A stretch of 64,000 nt of DNA from CBDCFV01 sp965216425 (GCA_965216425.1 CBDCFV010000005.1:1-64000), one strand, 5' to 3'. Shown: positions 36,123 through 45,541, counted from the stretch's first letter. Notes: a model not told the origin generated them from the sequence alone. Program-made: numbers and translations.

Positions 36123-39100
36123 GTGACAGCCGGATACGTGGAACTCCACGTCAAGAGCTTCTACTCCTTTGGAGAGGGGGCCTCCCACGTCCACGAGTTG
36201 CTGGCCCAAGCCGTGGAGTACGGGTACCCGGCCCTGGCCCTGACCGACTCCAACCTGTGCGGGGCGCTGGAGTTCGCTAGGCTGGCCGAAAGCCTGGGCA
36301 TACGGCCCATCACCGGCGGCGAACTGACCCTGGACAATGGGACCCGCTTGGTGCTGCTGGCCAGGACCCGTGAGGGCTACGCCAACATCTCCCGCCTGTT
36401 CACCCTGGCCAACGCCGCCGACCGTCGGGAACCCAGGCTGGATCCGGCGCATCTGGCCGAACACGCCGGGGGTGTGGTGCTGCTCACCGGAGGGAGGGAC
36501 GGGCCCCTTTCCAAGCTGCTATCCGAGGGGCGACGCGAGGACGCCAGCCGGCTGCTCCGGGCTTACTTGGAATGGTACGGCCCCGACGGGGTGTACGTGG
36601 AACTCCAGCAGAATTTCTTGAAGGGCGACACCGCCCGCAACCGGGAACTGGCGGAGTTGGCCCGGAGCGCAAGCGTACCCCTGGTCGCCTCCAACGATGT
36701 CCACTACCACTCCCGGGACCGGTACCGGCTCCAGCACGCGCTGACAGCAGCGAAGCGCAACGTCACCATCGAGCAGGCCCTGCCCTTCATCAGGCCCAAC
36801 GACCACCTGTGCCTGAAACCCCCGGACCGGATGAGGGAAATCTTCCGCCGCTACCCCGAGGCCGTCGCCAACACCGCCAGGATTGCGGAGCAGTGTGAAT
36901 TCAACCTGGCCACCGGCCTGGGCTACTCCCTGCCCGAGTCGGCCGTGCCCCGCGGCTACACCGCCGACGGCTACCTGCGGCGGCTCTGCTTCGAGGCCGC
37001 CCAGCGCCGCTACGGCCCGGTGTCCCGGCGGGTGGCGGACCGGCTGGCGGAGGAGTTCCGGCTGGTTGAGCGGCACGGACTGGCCGGGTTCCTGCTGCTC
37101 TACCGGGAGATCGTGCTGCTGGGTCGGGAGATCATGGAGGAGAGGGGTCTGCTTCACCCGGAGACTCCCTTGGAGGAGCGCCCGCCGGGCCGGGGCCGGG
37201 GCTCCTCGGTGGCCCTGCTGGTCGGCTACCTCATCGGCATCAGCCACGTGGACCCCCTCAGGTGGGGTCTGACCCTGGAGCGGTTCATCTCCGAGGACAC
37301 CAGCCTGCTCCCCGACATCGACCTGGACTTCCCCCGGTCCCTCCGGGACGAACTCATCCGGCGGGTGCACCGGCGCTTCGGGCCGGAGCACGCCGTCCTG
37401 GCCGGGGCCATCGGCGCCTACTCGGTGAAGGGCATCATCCAGGACCTGGGCAAGGCCCTGGGGCTGCCCGGAGAGGACCTGAAGCGGCTCTCCCGGCAGC
37501 TCCACTCCCACGACGCCGCCGACCTGGAACGGGAGATGCTGGCCCTGCCCTTCTTCCGCGACAGGGTGGAGTCACCGGGATGGCGGGACCTGGTGGAGCT
37601 GGCCCCCCATCTGATGGGAGCGCCCCGCAGCCTGGGCCAGCACGTGGGCGGCATGGTGCTGAGCAGTTCCCCGATACCGGAAATGGTTCCCGTCCGGGCC
37701 GGGGCCACCGATGGCCGGTACATCATGGACTGGAACAAGGACAGCGTGGCCGACGCCAACTTCGCCAAGATCGACCTGCTCTCCCTGCCGGTCTTGGACC
37801 AGTTGGAGGAGGCCCTGGACCTGGTGGAGGAGAGGGAGGGGAGCAGGCCCGACCTGGGCCGCATCGACCCCGAAGACCCCGCGGTGTACGAAATGATCGG
37901 GCAGGGAGGGTCCAAGGGGGTCTTCCTGCTCCAGTCCCCGGCCCAGCTCAAGATGGGGCAACGGCTCAGGCCCAGCAGCCTGCTGGACTTGGCTTACCAA
38001 GTGGCCCTCATCCGCCCCGGCGTGGGCGTCCAGGGCAGCGCCGTGTCCCGGTTCGTCGAGCGCTACCGCCACGGTGCTTCGTGGGAGTACGACCATCCCT
38101 TGGAGGAGCGGGCCCTGGAGCGGGGCTGCGGCATCATCGTGTGGCAGGAGCAGGTGGTGCAACTCATCATGGACGTCGCCGGGATGAGCGCCGCCCAAGC
38201 CGACGAGACCAGGAGGGCCTTCGCCAAACCCAGCAACCAACATCTCATCGCCATGCACCGGCGGCGGTTCCTGGACGCGGCCAGGGGGAAGGGAGTCCCC
38301 GGGGAGGTTGCGGAGAGGATCTTCGCCAAGATCAACGGCCAGTACATGTTCCCCGAAAGCCACAGCCACGCCTTCGCTGTCACCGCCTACCAAGCCGCTT
38401 GGCTCAAGCGCCGCCACCCCCTGGAGTTCTTCGTGTCCTTGGTCAACAACCAGCCCATGGGGTTCTACCCGGTGGAGACCCTGAAGCAGGACGCCCGGCG
38501 CTTCGGGGTGCCCTTCCTGAACCCCTGCGTCAACCGCAGCGGCGTTGACTGCATCCCGGAGGGGGACTCGGTGCTGCTGGGGCTGCGGTTCATCAAAACC
38601 GTGGGGGAAGCCTCGGCAAAGACAATTGTGGAGGAGCGGGACGGGCACGGCCCATACGCCGGGGCGGGAGACCTGGTGCGGCGGACCGGGCTGAAGCCCA
38701 AGGCGGTGGAGTCCATGGTGATGGCCGGGGCCTTCGATTCCATCACCCCCAACCGCCGGAAAGCCCTGTGGGACGCGGGCCTGGCCATCCGCCCGTCGAG
38801 AACCGGGCAGCGGGCCTTTCCCGCTTCCACCGGGAGCGGCGTTCCCCCGCTGGCCGACTTCACCGGCTACGAGAAGATGGCGGGGGAGTACCGGGCCATG
38901 GGAATCTACCCGAAGGGGCACCTGTTGGAGTTCGTCCGGCCCACCCTTGACTCAAGGGTGCTGCCCGCCGCCGCCGTGGAGGATACGGGTGACGGAGAGG
39001 AGGTCCTGGTGGCGGGCTGGCCCATTGCCCGGCAGCACCCCAAGGGAAGGGACGGCACGGTGTTCGTCACAATCGAAGATGAAACCGGGGACGTGCAGGT

Positions 39101-39269
39101 CATCCTGTGGCCCAGGGTCTTTCACCGGAGCAGGAGGCAACTGGGGGGCCATGTGCTCCTGGTCCGGGGCGCGGTCTCCCGCTGGGATGGGACCACCAGC
39201 GTGATAGCTTCCGAGGTGAAGGGCGTCCACCCCCGGGTCTCCATGCCCGACGCCCACGACTGGCATTAG
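36123..39269 (+). CDS. dnaE2: Error-prone DNA polymerase III alpha subunit DnaE2 (ImuC)
   Basis: 1048 aa from GTG 36123, 17 bp after the ImuB-like gene. N-terminal PHP domain (YVELHVKSFYSFGEGASHV, ALALTDSN), palm with the catalytic PDIDLDFPR (near residue 398), fingers, tandem HhH region and C-terminal OB domain (VLVAGWPIARQH, TVFVTIEDETGDVQVILW). Length and order match DnaE2 rather than replicative DnaE1, which is longer. It carries out mutagenic translesion synthesis with an ImuB partner. Intact. Confidence 0.93.
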   Translation: MTAGYVELHVKSFYSFGEGASHVHELLAQAVEYGYPALALTDSNLCGALEFARLAESLGIRPITGGELTLDNGTRLVLLARTREGYANISRLFTLANAADRREPRLDPAHLAEHAGGVVLLTGGRDGPLSKLLSEGRREDASRLLRAYLEWYGPDGVYVELQQNFLKGDTARNRELAELARSASVPLVASNDVHYHSRDRYRLQHALTAAKRNVTIEQALPFIRPNDHLCLKPPDRMREIFRRYPEAVANTARIAEQCEFNLATGLGYSLPESAVPRGYTADGYLRRLCFEAAQRRYGPVSRRVADRLAEEFRLVERHGLAGFLLLYREIVLLGREIMEERGLLHPETPLEERPPGRGRGSSVALLVGYLIGISHVDPLRWGLTLERFISEDTSLLPDIDLDFPRSLRDELIRRVHRRFGPEHAVLAGAIGAYSVKGIIQDLGKALGLPGEDLKRLSRQLHSHDAADLEREMLALPFFRDRVESPGWRDLVELAPHLMGAPRSLGQHVGGMVLSSSPIPEMVPVRAGATDGRYIMDWNKDSVADANFAKIDLLSLPVLDQLEEALDLVEEREGSRPDLGRIDPEDPAVYEMIGQGGSKGVFLLQSPAQLKMGQRLRPSSLLDLAYQVALIRPGVGVQGSAVSRFVERYRHGASWEYDHPLEERALERGCGIIVWQEQVVQLIMDVAGMSAAQADETRRAFAKPSNQHLIAMHRRRFLDAARGKGVPGEVAERIFAKINGQYMFPESHSHAFAVTAYQAAWLKRRHPLEFFVSLVNNQPMGFYPVETLKQDARRFGVPFLNPCVNRSGVDCIPEGDSVLLGLRFIKTVGEASAKTIVEERDGHGPYAGAGDLVRRTGLKPKAVESMVMAGAFDSITPNRRKALWDAGLAIRPSRTGQRAFPASTGSGVPPLADFTGYEKMAGEYRAMGIYPKGHLLEFVRPTLDSRVLPAAAVEDTGDGEEVLVAGWPIARQHPKGRDGTVFVTIEDETGDVQVILWPRVFHRSRRQLGGHVLLVRGAVSRWDGTTSVIASEVKGVHPRVSMPDAHDWH

Positions 39270-39470
39270 GAGACAGCTTCGGAGGCCCAGGCGCCAGTGT
39301 CATTCACGGTGGTGCTTGAGATCCCGCATGCCGTCAACACCGTCCACAACGGCTTCACGGACTACCCGCTGGGCCGGACATCCGCTGCCCAGATAACAGG
39401 GGCTCGGGATGAGTGATAGGCTACTCTTTTTAGCGCGTAGTCTCTCCTCAAAGGAGGAAAAAACGGCCCC

Positions 39471-39723
39471 TTAATTTTTGTACACGCCCCACACGTAATT
39501 TAGCCGCGTTTTGTATGACAAGGACCCCCCCTGTACCCCCTGCAAAACCCCTCCATTAAAATTTTTGCACATTTTCACACCTAGCTCTCCTGTAAAATAA
39601 TAGCTTGGATGGTACAAATGTTCTAACTTAATTTCAGTGCACCTCCCAAGCGTGATTTTGTCCATTTTAGCCTCAGGGTACCCACCTTAAATTTTGTACA
39701 CGTCTCAGGCTCGATTTTACCCC
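39471..39723. repeat. AT-rich block with four degenerate direct repeats
   Basis: Copies begin near 39471, 39556, 39628 and 39685. The shared pattern is TTAAATTTTGTACACG then a C-rich part and GATTTTACC. Local GC is far below the neighbours. The block is bracketed by CGCGTAGTCT at about 39434-39443 and 39745-39754, a possible target duplication of an inserted element. A 64-codon minus ORF here only reflects the repeats. Confidence 0.55.
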
Positions 39724-39886
39724 ACCCATGGGTACCCCGTGGGACGCGTAGTCTGACAGCTGTGACTCTCAGCGTTTAAACGAATAGTCTCGTCCACCGT
39801 CGTTTTCACCACTAATGTCAAAGTGAGGCAAAAGATCGTGGTAGATTCAGGGTAGAGGCCATATCCGAAGTCGAGGAGGCGTCAAC

Positions 39887-40117
39887 ATGCACACCCGCTG
39901 GGTATCATCCAGGGAGGCGGCCGAGGAACTGGATATTTCTCTCAGGACACTCCAAGACCTCCTGGCCCGCGGGATGATCCAGGGGGCCAGGAGGCTCGGG
40001 ACCGGACGACGATCCCCCTGGATCATCCCATCTCCCGTCATCCGGATCCGGGCTGACCGGGGTCCGCAGCGGCGGCCGGGGACCCCGCGCCACATGCTGA
40101 AGGACTACCCATCCTGA
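39887..40117 (+). CDS. Excisionase/MerR-type small HTH protein
   Basis: 76 aa with GAGGAGG 7 nt before ATG. Residues 4-45 (WVSSREAAEELDISLRTLQD, LLARGMIQGARRLG) are an HTH_17/excisionase-like winged helix followed by a basic tail. It lies 160 bp before a serine recombinase in the same direction, so it may be the directionality factor or regulator of that recombinase. Confidence 0.7.
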   Translation: MHTRWVSSREAAEELDISLRTLQDLLARGMIQGARRLGTGRRSPWIIPSPVIRIRADRGPQRRPGTPRHMLKDYPS

Positions 40118-40279
40118 CGACCTAGATCGGGTGGTCGGCAGCGAGGTTACGCGACTGAGGTACAGTGCGGCGGAAGGGCTGTGGTAATCAAACCCTTTAG
40201 AGCTATTTTTTCCATCCGGGCGTTTTCTCCAGCGTTGTTTGCCACGTTGCCCAGATACGGATACACTCGATTGTAGAGA

Positions 40280-40945
40280 GTGACAAAAAACCACCTGTTT
40301 TATTGCCAGCCACCGGAGGTGCTTTCCATCGACCCTGCAGTCTTCGGCTATATCAGGGTCTCCCAGACGGAAGGGCAAAGCGGGTTGGCCACCCAGCGCC
40401 GAATTCTCAACGCCCACGGACTCAGGGACGACAGGATCTTCACCGACGTGGCGTCGGGCAAGAACATGCGCCGCCCCGCCTGGCAGCAGCTCCGGGAAAA
40501 GCTCCAGCCCGGCGACGTCGTCGTGGTCCCGCGGATTGACCGCCTGGCCCGGAACCTCACTGAGGGACTGAAGACCATCGAGGAGCTGCACGCCCAGGGC
40601 ATTTACATCCGTTCCCTTGCGGAGGGCCTGGATACCGGAGATGGCAGTCCCACCTCCCGCCTCATGCTCCACATGCTGCTCTCCCTGGCCGAGTGGGAAA
40701 GGGAGAGCATCCGGGACCGGATCAGGGCAGGCGTCGACCGAGCCGCCGCCGAGGGGAGGACCGGGGGCAGGCCACCGGCGCTGGACTCCGAGAAGCAGCA
40801 GGCCGTCAGGGACTTCCTGGACAACGGCGGCTCGGTCAGTGCGGCCGCCAGGGCCTTCGGAGTGAGCCGACCCACGGTACGGGCTGTGAAGGACGGGACC
40901 TACGCGGCCCTGGACGAACCTATGTCGCACCGGAACGGCAGGTAA
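40280..40945 (+). CDS. Serine recombinase (resolvase/invertase family)
   Basis: 221 aa from GTG 40280. A second GTG at 40319 is possible, since neither has a good ribosome site. FGYIRVS contains the presumed nucleophile Ser28, followed by DVASGKNMRRPAW, VPRIDRLARNL and the long helix LAEWERESIRDRIRAG. The C-terminal HTH reads GSVSAAARAFGVSRPTVRAV. Intact and paired with the HTH protein upstream. Confidence 0.85.
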   Translation: MTKNHLFYCQPPEVLSIDPAVFGYIRVSQTEGQSGLATQRRILNAHGLRDDRIFTDVASGKNMRRPAWQQLREKLQPGDVVVVPRIDRLARNLTEGLKTIEELHAQGIYIRSLAEGLDTGDGSPTSRLMLHMLLSLAEWERESIRDRIRAGVDRAAAEGRTGGRPPALDSEKQQAVRDFLDNGGSVSAAARAFGVSRPTVRAVKDGTYAALDEPMSHRNGR

Positions 40946-41101
40946 ATTACCATCCAGGCATGGTCTTTTGGTTGACCAATTAACCCGAGCGGTACACTTT
41001 TGCGCCGCCCTGGTGGTCTAATATGTCAGGGCCTTTTCAAAGTCGGAGGATACCTTGGAGGACAGCCAGGGGCTTGGCACAAACCCGCTGAGCACGGCCG
41101 G

Positions 41102-41560
41102 TCAGAGGCTCTGAGGGCTTCCACAAGGAGGAGCAACCCCGCACAAGTTGAGTGCTGCAGCTCGCAGCAGGCTCGCTACCGTGCCGCTCCGGTGGCTCTG
41201 GAATACCTGGCGGTCCTCACGAAAGTTGCTGTCTCTGACATGAAACAGCCCGTTCTCTATCCCCAATGACCACGCATTAATCTCAACAGCCTCTCAGCCC
41301 CGGCCTGCTCAGCGCACAGACTGGTTATCCCGTACTGAGTGCTCTCAGACACTTCCCCGGTCTTCAACCTCACTACTTCCTTCTTCACTGCCACCACCTG
41401 CTTAAGGCCGGGAAATCACTATACCCCTCCAGCTCTCCGGAGGTCCTCACTTCCCGTCTTTCCAACCGGCCATGCCCTTTGTCGATCACTACCAACTCCG
41501 GCTCTCCACCCCCGGCAAAGAGCGTCCCGGGCTTGCCGATGTTCAATTACAGGCTACCAA
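41102..41560 (-). pseudogene. ISAs1-family transposase, C-terminal remnant
   Basis: Minus strand. VVIDKGHGRLERREVRTSGE, YGITSL and LLRLMRGHWG, then after a one-base loss ENGLFHVRDSNFREDRQVF and a C-terminal LLRAAALNLCG. The HGR-x-E-x-R and RGHW-x-IEN-x-LHWVRD patterns are those of ISAs1. The N-terminal half is missing. Confidence 0.75.
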
Positions 41561-41663
41561 CCCATAAAGCAAAAATGCGGTATCCGTGGTGTCAGTGGCC
41601 CCTTGATAATAACGGTACATTTGTTCTAATATCTAGGCCTCATCTTATTGCTAGGAGACGACA

Positions 41664-41921
41664 ATGGCAGAGTTTGATCCGACAGAGCGCTACCAGCTAC
41701 GGAAGCTGCAGATGGACGTAGATAAGAAGGAGCTGGAGGTGCAGAAAGCTCAACAAGATTTGGACCGTTTTGTCCTGGAACTGGAGCATAAATACGGTCT
41801 GATGGATCAAGAAACTGCCATAGACCCAAGGAGCGCAACGATAGAAGCACCCTTACCCCCACGTAATGGGAAAGCGCAAACTGCAGAGTTGCCGACCAAT
41901 GGAGCCAAGGCAGCCGCCTAA
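41664..41921 (+). CDS. Small coiled-coil protein of unknown function
   Basis: 85 aa with AGGAG 7-8 nt before ATG. Residues 5-48 form one amphipathic helix (ERYQLRKLQMDVDKKELEVQ, KAQQDLDRFVLELEHKYG). The rest is Pro/Ala-rich. The stop TAA (41919-41921) overlaps the first base of a short inverted-repeat element. I do not recognise a function. Confidence 0.65.
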   Translation: MAEFDPTERYQLRKLQMDVDKKELEVQKAQQDLDRFVLELEHKYGLMDQETAIDPRSATIEAPLPPRNGKAQTAELPTNGAKAAA

Positions 41922-41987
41922 ACCAAAGCCATGGAACCCGCAGGCATTCGTATGAGAGTATATGTCGATTCCATCTTGGTGCCGGTT
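41921..41987. mobile_element. 67-bp inverted-repeat element resembling IS630 ends
   Basis: AACCAAAGCCATGGAA at the left and ATTCCATCTTGGTGCCGGTT at the right, flanked by TA. The ends are degenerate versions of the type-1 IS630 repeat. It may also act as a transcript-end hairpin. Confidence 0.5.
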
Positions 41988-42007
41988 TAGGAACGAGAGT
42001 GACGGTT

Positions 42008-42208
42008 ATGTCCAACGCCTACGGCAAGATAATCGCCAACGTAGAGCAGCTGCACCGGCTGATGGACGAAGAAGGCATTTCGGCCATAGTCGCCCGCTCG
42101 GGCAAGAACTTCACCTACCTGGCCGGGTTCGCCTATCCCGGCACGCTGGCGCGGCACCTGGAGTTCCCGGACTCGCCGCGGGAGGTGCTGCTGGTGTGGG
42201 GGTACTGA
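42008..42208 (+). pseudogene. M24/creatinase-like peptidase, N-terminal fragment
   Basis: ATG 42008 gives AYGKIIANVEQLHRLMDEEG and ISAIVARSGKNFTYLAGFAY, typical of the N-terminal domain of Xaa-Pro dipeptidase/creatinase proteins, then stops after LVWGY. The metal-binding catalytic domain (about 300 aa) is absent. Confidence 0.7.
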
Positions 42209-42258
42209 CGGCTCAAGGGTCTGCCCCGGTCAAATAAAATGGCCCCAAGAGCGGGCGT

Positions 42259-42459
42259 CTAACGGTCCCGGCGTCCTGGCCGGAGCCGGACGGCCACCAG
42301 GGCAACGGCGGCCATCCCCAAAACCAGGAGACCCAGGGACAAGACCGCCATGAGGGTGATCACCACTTCTTCGCCTTCGTTGCGCAGCAACGAGTAGATG
42401 CTCAACAGGCCCATCCCCAACCGGAACGCCATCGTAAGCGCGACGACGGCCGTGCCGAC
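42259..42459 (-). pseudogene. C-terminal fragment of a membrane protein
   Basis: Read on the minus strand into the stop at 42259: VVALTMAFRLGMGLLSIYSL, a short polar loop, then VITLMAVLSLGLLVLGMAAV and RLRPGRRDR. Two transmembrane segments remain. The 5' part is cut off by the IS630 type-2 element at TA 42460-42461. Confidence 0.6.
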
Positions 42460-42473
42460 TAGTAGTCCATCAG

Positions 42474-43640
42474 TGTTGTATTGATGGGTACAGGGACTTC
42501 AGTTTGATACGGGCGTCCTGAGTGGTGAAGCGCCAGTCCACCCGTATCGCGTCCCGGTTGCGCTCCCTTTCCCACGCTGCCACCTCACCCCGCAGGACAT
42601 TCTGCTCTGGAATGCGGCGGTCCAGGCATTGTCGGGCCATCACCCCGATCTCAATCTCCGCCATGTTCAACCAACTGCCATGCTTGGGAGTGTAGTGAAT
42701 CTCCAACCGTTGGGCGATGCGCCGCGCCTCCGCGGGTTCGAATGCCTCATACAATGAGGCCGGATGGTGGGTGTTCAAGTTGTCCATCACCAGCACAATC
42801 CGGTCCTTGTGGGCATAGTCCTCGTCCACCAGTTGCTTGACCACCCGCGCCCAATCGGCCTTGGTGCGCCGGTCCGTCACTTCCACCCGGCGCCACCCTT
42901 CCAGCGGAGCGAACAGCATGAAAAGGTTGCTCACTCCGTTGCGCTCGTATTCATAATCATAGTAGCCTACGGCCCCGGAACGCGGCGGACGGGGCTGCCG
43001 CGTCTCCTTTACCTGCTGTTTGCTCGTTTCGTCCAAGCACACCAAAACTTCGTTGTCTGGATAGGGGCGATGATAGACTTCCAGTACGTCTTCCATGGCG
43101 CACACAAACTCCGCGCTTTCCTGCGGTGGGATGCACCAACACTCTTTCAGCCAAGGTTTGAGTTCGTTTTTTTCAGCGTTTGACGTACCGTTTCGGTGCT
43201 GATGCTCTCCACTATCTCGCATTCCACCAGCCGGTCCGCCAGCAGTTGCAGCGTCCAACCGGCCCGGCCCTCCGGCGGTTCTCCGCAGGCCAAGGCAATC
43301 AGGTGGGCCTCACCCAAACCATCCAGCTTCTTCTGACGGCGGCGCAGTTGCTCCTTGCGTCCCAGCGCCGCCTCAACCCCCTCCTCCACGCAGCGGCGGC
43401 GCACCCGTTCCACCGTCGCATTGCCAATCTGGAGGGACCGGGCAATCTCCTCGTCCTTCATGGCCCGGCCCTCCCGGGCTTCATCGCTCAGCAGCAGAGC
43501 CTGCCCTCGTGAAAACGGGGGATGCGGGCATGGGTCTGCCTGTAAGCCGCTGCCCGTCCCCGAGACACCAAGCCCTTGAGTTCCTGTTGCTCTTCCGCGG
43601 TCAGTTCGATACGGTACTTCTTAGCCGGCACGACCCCTCT
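42474..43640 (-). pseudogene. IS630 type-2 transposase, copy 1
   Basis: Three segments. The N-terminal PAKKYRIELTAEEQQELKGL is cut by a 23-bp hairpin insert near 43504-43526 (HARI then PRFHEGR). The HTH part is MKDEEIARSLQIGNATVERV to QTLKKTNS. The DDE part is LVCLDETSKQQ, IVLVMDNLNTHHPAS and HYTPKHGSWLNMAEIE. The last two join at seven A followed by C, a canonical -1 frameshift site of this family. The hairpin insert adds an extra frame change. Confidence 0.82.
43504..43526. repeat. 23-bp-class hairpin insert in type-2 IS630 copy 1
   Basis: CCCTCGT-GAAA-ACGGGGG is a seven-base stem (one T-G pair) with a GAAA loop, preceded by CCTG. It separates the codons HARI and LLLSDEA, which are contiguous in the third copy (RARILLKTD). 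The same insert is in copy 57235-58489. Confidence 0.65.
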
Positions 43641-43708
43641 CCTTGGATACAATTCGCCAATGCCGGTAGAATACACCAGTTGTGCCTCAATTCAATGACG
43701 TTCAACCA

Positions 43709-44012
43709 CTAGTATTACAACGACGGATTTCTGAATGAGATGGCTGCCTTATACCGGATATTTGTTTCACGGTCCTTGTCCAGCTACGAATCAGCAAGCG
43801 TGAAAAGATCGCAGCGGCGCTGTGCTAGTACCGTTTCCACTTGAATATGCCTTATACCGGATATTTGTTTCACCTGTTAGTCATTCCCGCGCAAGCAGGA
43901 ATCCAGAGTTAGAGGCAGCTTTCCAGTATCAACAAATCTAGCTGGAAACGGTACTAGGTTCAATTTCCTCGCAGGAATCACCTCGCCAGTTAATCCGTCG
44001 TTGTAATACTAA
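43709..44012. mobile_element. MITE with IS701-like ends, containing a nested MITE
   Basis: The ends TAGTATTACAACGACGGATT (43710-43729) and its reverse complement (43992-44011) are perfect 20-bp inverted repeats. They match the IS701 end at 7429-7444 and are flanked by CTAG and CTAA (YTAR). There is no coding capacity. Inside, 43825-43957 is bounded by CTAGTACCGTTTCCA and its inverse. A 26-bp direct repeat occurs at 43745-43770 and 43847-43872. Confidence 0.8.
43825..43957. mobile_element. Inner 133-bp MITE-like element
   Basis: Perfect 15-bp inverted ends CTAGTACCGTTTCCA. It contains one copy of the 26-bp direct repeat and a GTCATTCCCGCGCAAGC hairpin-like sequence of a kind widely dispersed in bacteria. 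It lies wholly within the outer MITE. Confidence 0.7.
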
Positions 44013-44142
44013 GAACCTTCTGAACAAGTCTGCGCCGATGTGGCGTAGTACTGCCGGATAAGCTGACGCCTGTTAGGGGTAAGTTGGGATGGACCAGCCG
44101 ACATTTGCCGAACTGGAATTCCATGCGTGTCCCTCGGCGTCT

Positions 44143-44388
44143 CTAGGGACAGTGTTGGTCCCGGTGGCATCGTCGTCTGCCCGTCCGCGACCGGTTGGGG
44201 ATGTTGACGACGATTACGGATGCAGCACCGATGCAGGCGGCCACGACGAGGATAACGACGCTTGCCCGGACTACCCCGGGGTACCCGACCATGATGCCGG
44301 TGAGCCCGCCCATGGCGCCGATGAGGCCCATGGTCCCCACCACAACGATACCTCCGCGGATCACCCGGCCTTTCCATTCGTTGGACAT
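44143..44388 (-). CDS. Small two-helix membrane protein, unknown
   Basis: 81 aa from ATG 44388 (MSNEWKGRVIRGGIVVVGTM). Two hydrophobic helices (GLIGAMGGLTGIMVG and SVVILVVAACIGAASVIVV) and a basic tail. AGAAGAAATC precedes the start, a weak site. The C-terminal RRRCHRDQHCP looks abnormal, so the end may be altered. Confidence 0.4.
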   Translation of the reverse strand: MSNEWKGRVIRGGIVVVGTMGLIGAMGGLTGIMVGYPGVVRASVVILVVAACIGAASVIVVNIPNRSRTGRRRCHRDQHCP

Positions 44389-44847
44389 GATTTCTTCTCC
44401 CGTTTGGCTTGGCATTAAGGCGGTGTCAATAGGAAGTCAACGGAATTTCTCCGCTACGACCGCAACTGATTTTTTATGGTTCCGGTGCCTGTCAAAGGGT
44501 CAGGGTCGTAATTCCAATGGCATTAATGATGCGGTTTCGATGGAACAAACCCTGCGCCGCTGACGGTTGCTGGTTGACCAGCCCGAGAAACGCCGCCGAG
44601 CGCGGCATGGTCCACGAGGGCATCCACGCCAAGGCAGCAGAGGCGACCTTCCCGGCCCGATTCCCAGCGCCCGACAATGCACATCCCGACGCTGGGGTGA
44701 GGACAGTCCCCACGAGAGATTGCTTATCACTGCCATGCCTCGCCATAGGGTTGTCTCCGCCGGGCCCGGTGGCCGCCCTCAACCGGCTGGCGGAGACGTG
44801 GATATGGGTCAGGCCGTGAGTAGCTTCTGCGGGTCCCGGACATCGGG
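44389..44847. other. No gene; possible IS630 3' debris
   Basis: CGGCCCGATTCCCAGCGC and AATGCACATCCCGACGCTGG (about 44657-44695) resemble the last codons and terminal repeat of type-1 IS630 elements. Nothing else is recognisable. Confidence 0.35.
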
Positions 44848-45519
44848 GTGCTAGATGTAAAACCACAACTTTTTGCAGATACCTTCTATTTTCCCAAGCG
44901 GAATGCGAAAAAGCAGAAGTCTGCTGCCATAAAAACCACTACCAAGAAATGGACACCGCCGAAAGACCCTTCACCGAAGAGGATCCCACTCAGCCCCGAG
45001 GCCAAGAGAGAGAAAAATCGTAAAAGAGACAAGGAAAAGCGCTCGACGGCCAAGGCCATGGGCTTGTGCCGCGACTGCCCCCAGCCCGCCATAGACGGTC
45101 TGATCAGGTGCGAGAAGCACCAGGCCGACCTTTTGGCTTACTCCAGAAGCCGCCGTGACTCAGCTAAGCAGTCTGAAAATAGCCCGAGCCCCAAGCCACC
45201 TGCACGAACCCCCCAGAACGGTGCCAATCCGCAACCCGCCAAACCTACCGCCCCGCCTCGGCCACAACCGGGCAACGGAACAGCCGTATCCCCCAACCGG
45301 CAGGCGTACGAACATCTCCGGAACCAACGTCCTGAACGCCGGGAAGCCCAGAGGAAAATACACCAAAAGAATAGGCAGATAGCCAAGCAGTCGGGCAACT
45401 GCGTGAACTGCTCCAACAAGGCCATAAAAAACCAGAACAGGTGCGAAACCTGCGCTGAGAAGCACGGGCAATCCGCCAGGCGCAACAAGGAAAAGAAGGC
45501 CGTAGATCTGACCAGCTAA
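44848..45519 (+). CDS. Cys-rich basic protein family, copy 2 (intact)
   Basis: 223 aa, Lys/Arg-rich, from GTG 44848. The N-terminus PQLFADTFYFPKRNAKK is shared with the copies at 10746 and 49339. Two probable metal modules follow: LCRDCPQPAIDGLIRCEKHQ (about 72-92) and NCVNCSNKAIKNQNRCETCA (about 183-202). A Pro-rich linker with RNQRPERREAQRK lies between them. The pattern C-x2-C, 10-11 residues, C-x2-C/H suggests zinc binding and, with the charge, nucleic-acid binding. Function unknown. A terminator follows, then a recombinase fragment. Confidence 0.7.
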   Translation: MLDVKPQLFADTFYFPKRNAKKQKSAAIKTTTKKWTPPKDPSPKRIPLSPEAKREKNRKRDKEKRSTAKAMGLCRDCPQPAIDGLIRCEKHQADLLAYSRSRRDSAKQSENSPSPKPPARTPQNGANPQPAKPTAPPRPQPGNGTAVSPNRQAYEHLRNQRPERREAQRKIHQKNRQIAKQSGNCVNCSNKAIKNQNRCETCAEKHGQSARRNKEKKAVDLTS

Positions 45520-45541
45520 CCAGCGACTCCGGCAACACCGA

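Larger units (their letters stand above)
42462..43709 (-). mobile_element. IS630 type-2 element, copy 1
   Basis: Ends GTAGTCCATCAGTG and (reverse complement) GTGGTTGAACGTCAT, each next to TA. The central 1.07 kb is identical in protein sequence to the copy at 57235-58489, but the 5' codons and both tips differ, so it is a mosaic. Confidence 0.85.

Noticed and set aside
37572..38921. 449-codon minus-strand ORF opposite dnaE2
   Set aside because: Antisense artefact with no domain features.
39471..39665. Minus-strand 64-codon ORF
   Set aside because: Its sequence only mirrors the AT-rich repeats, with no start signal.
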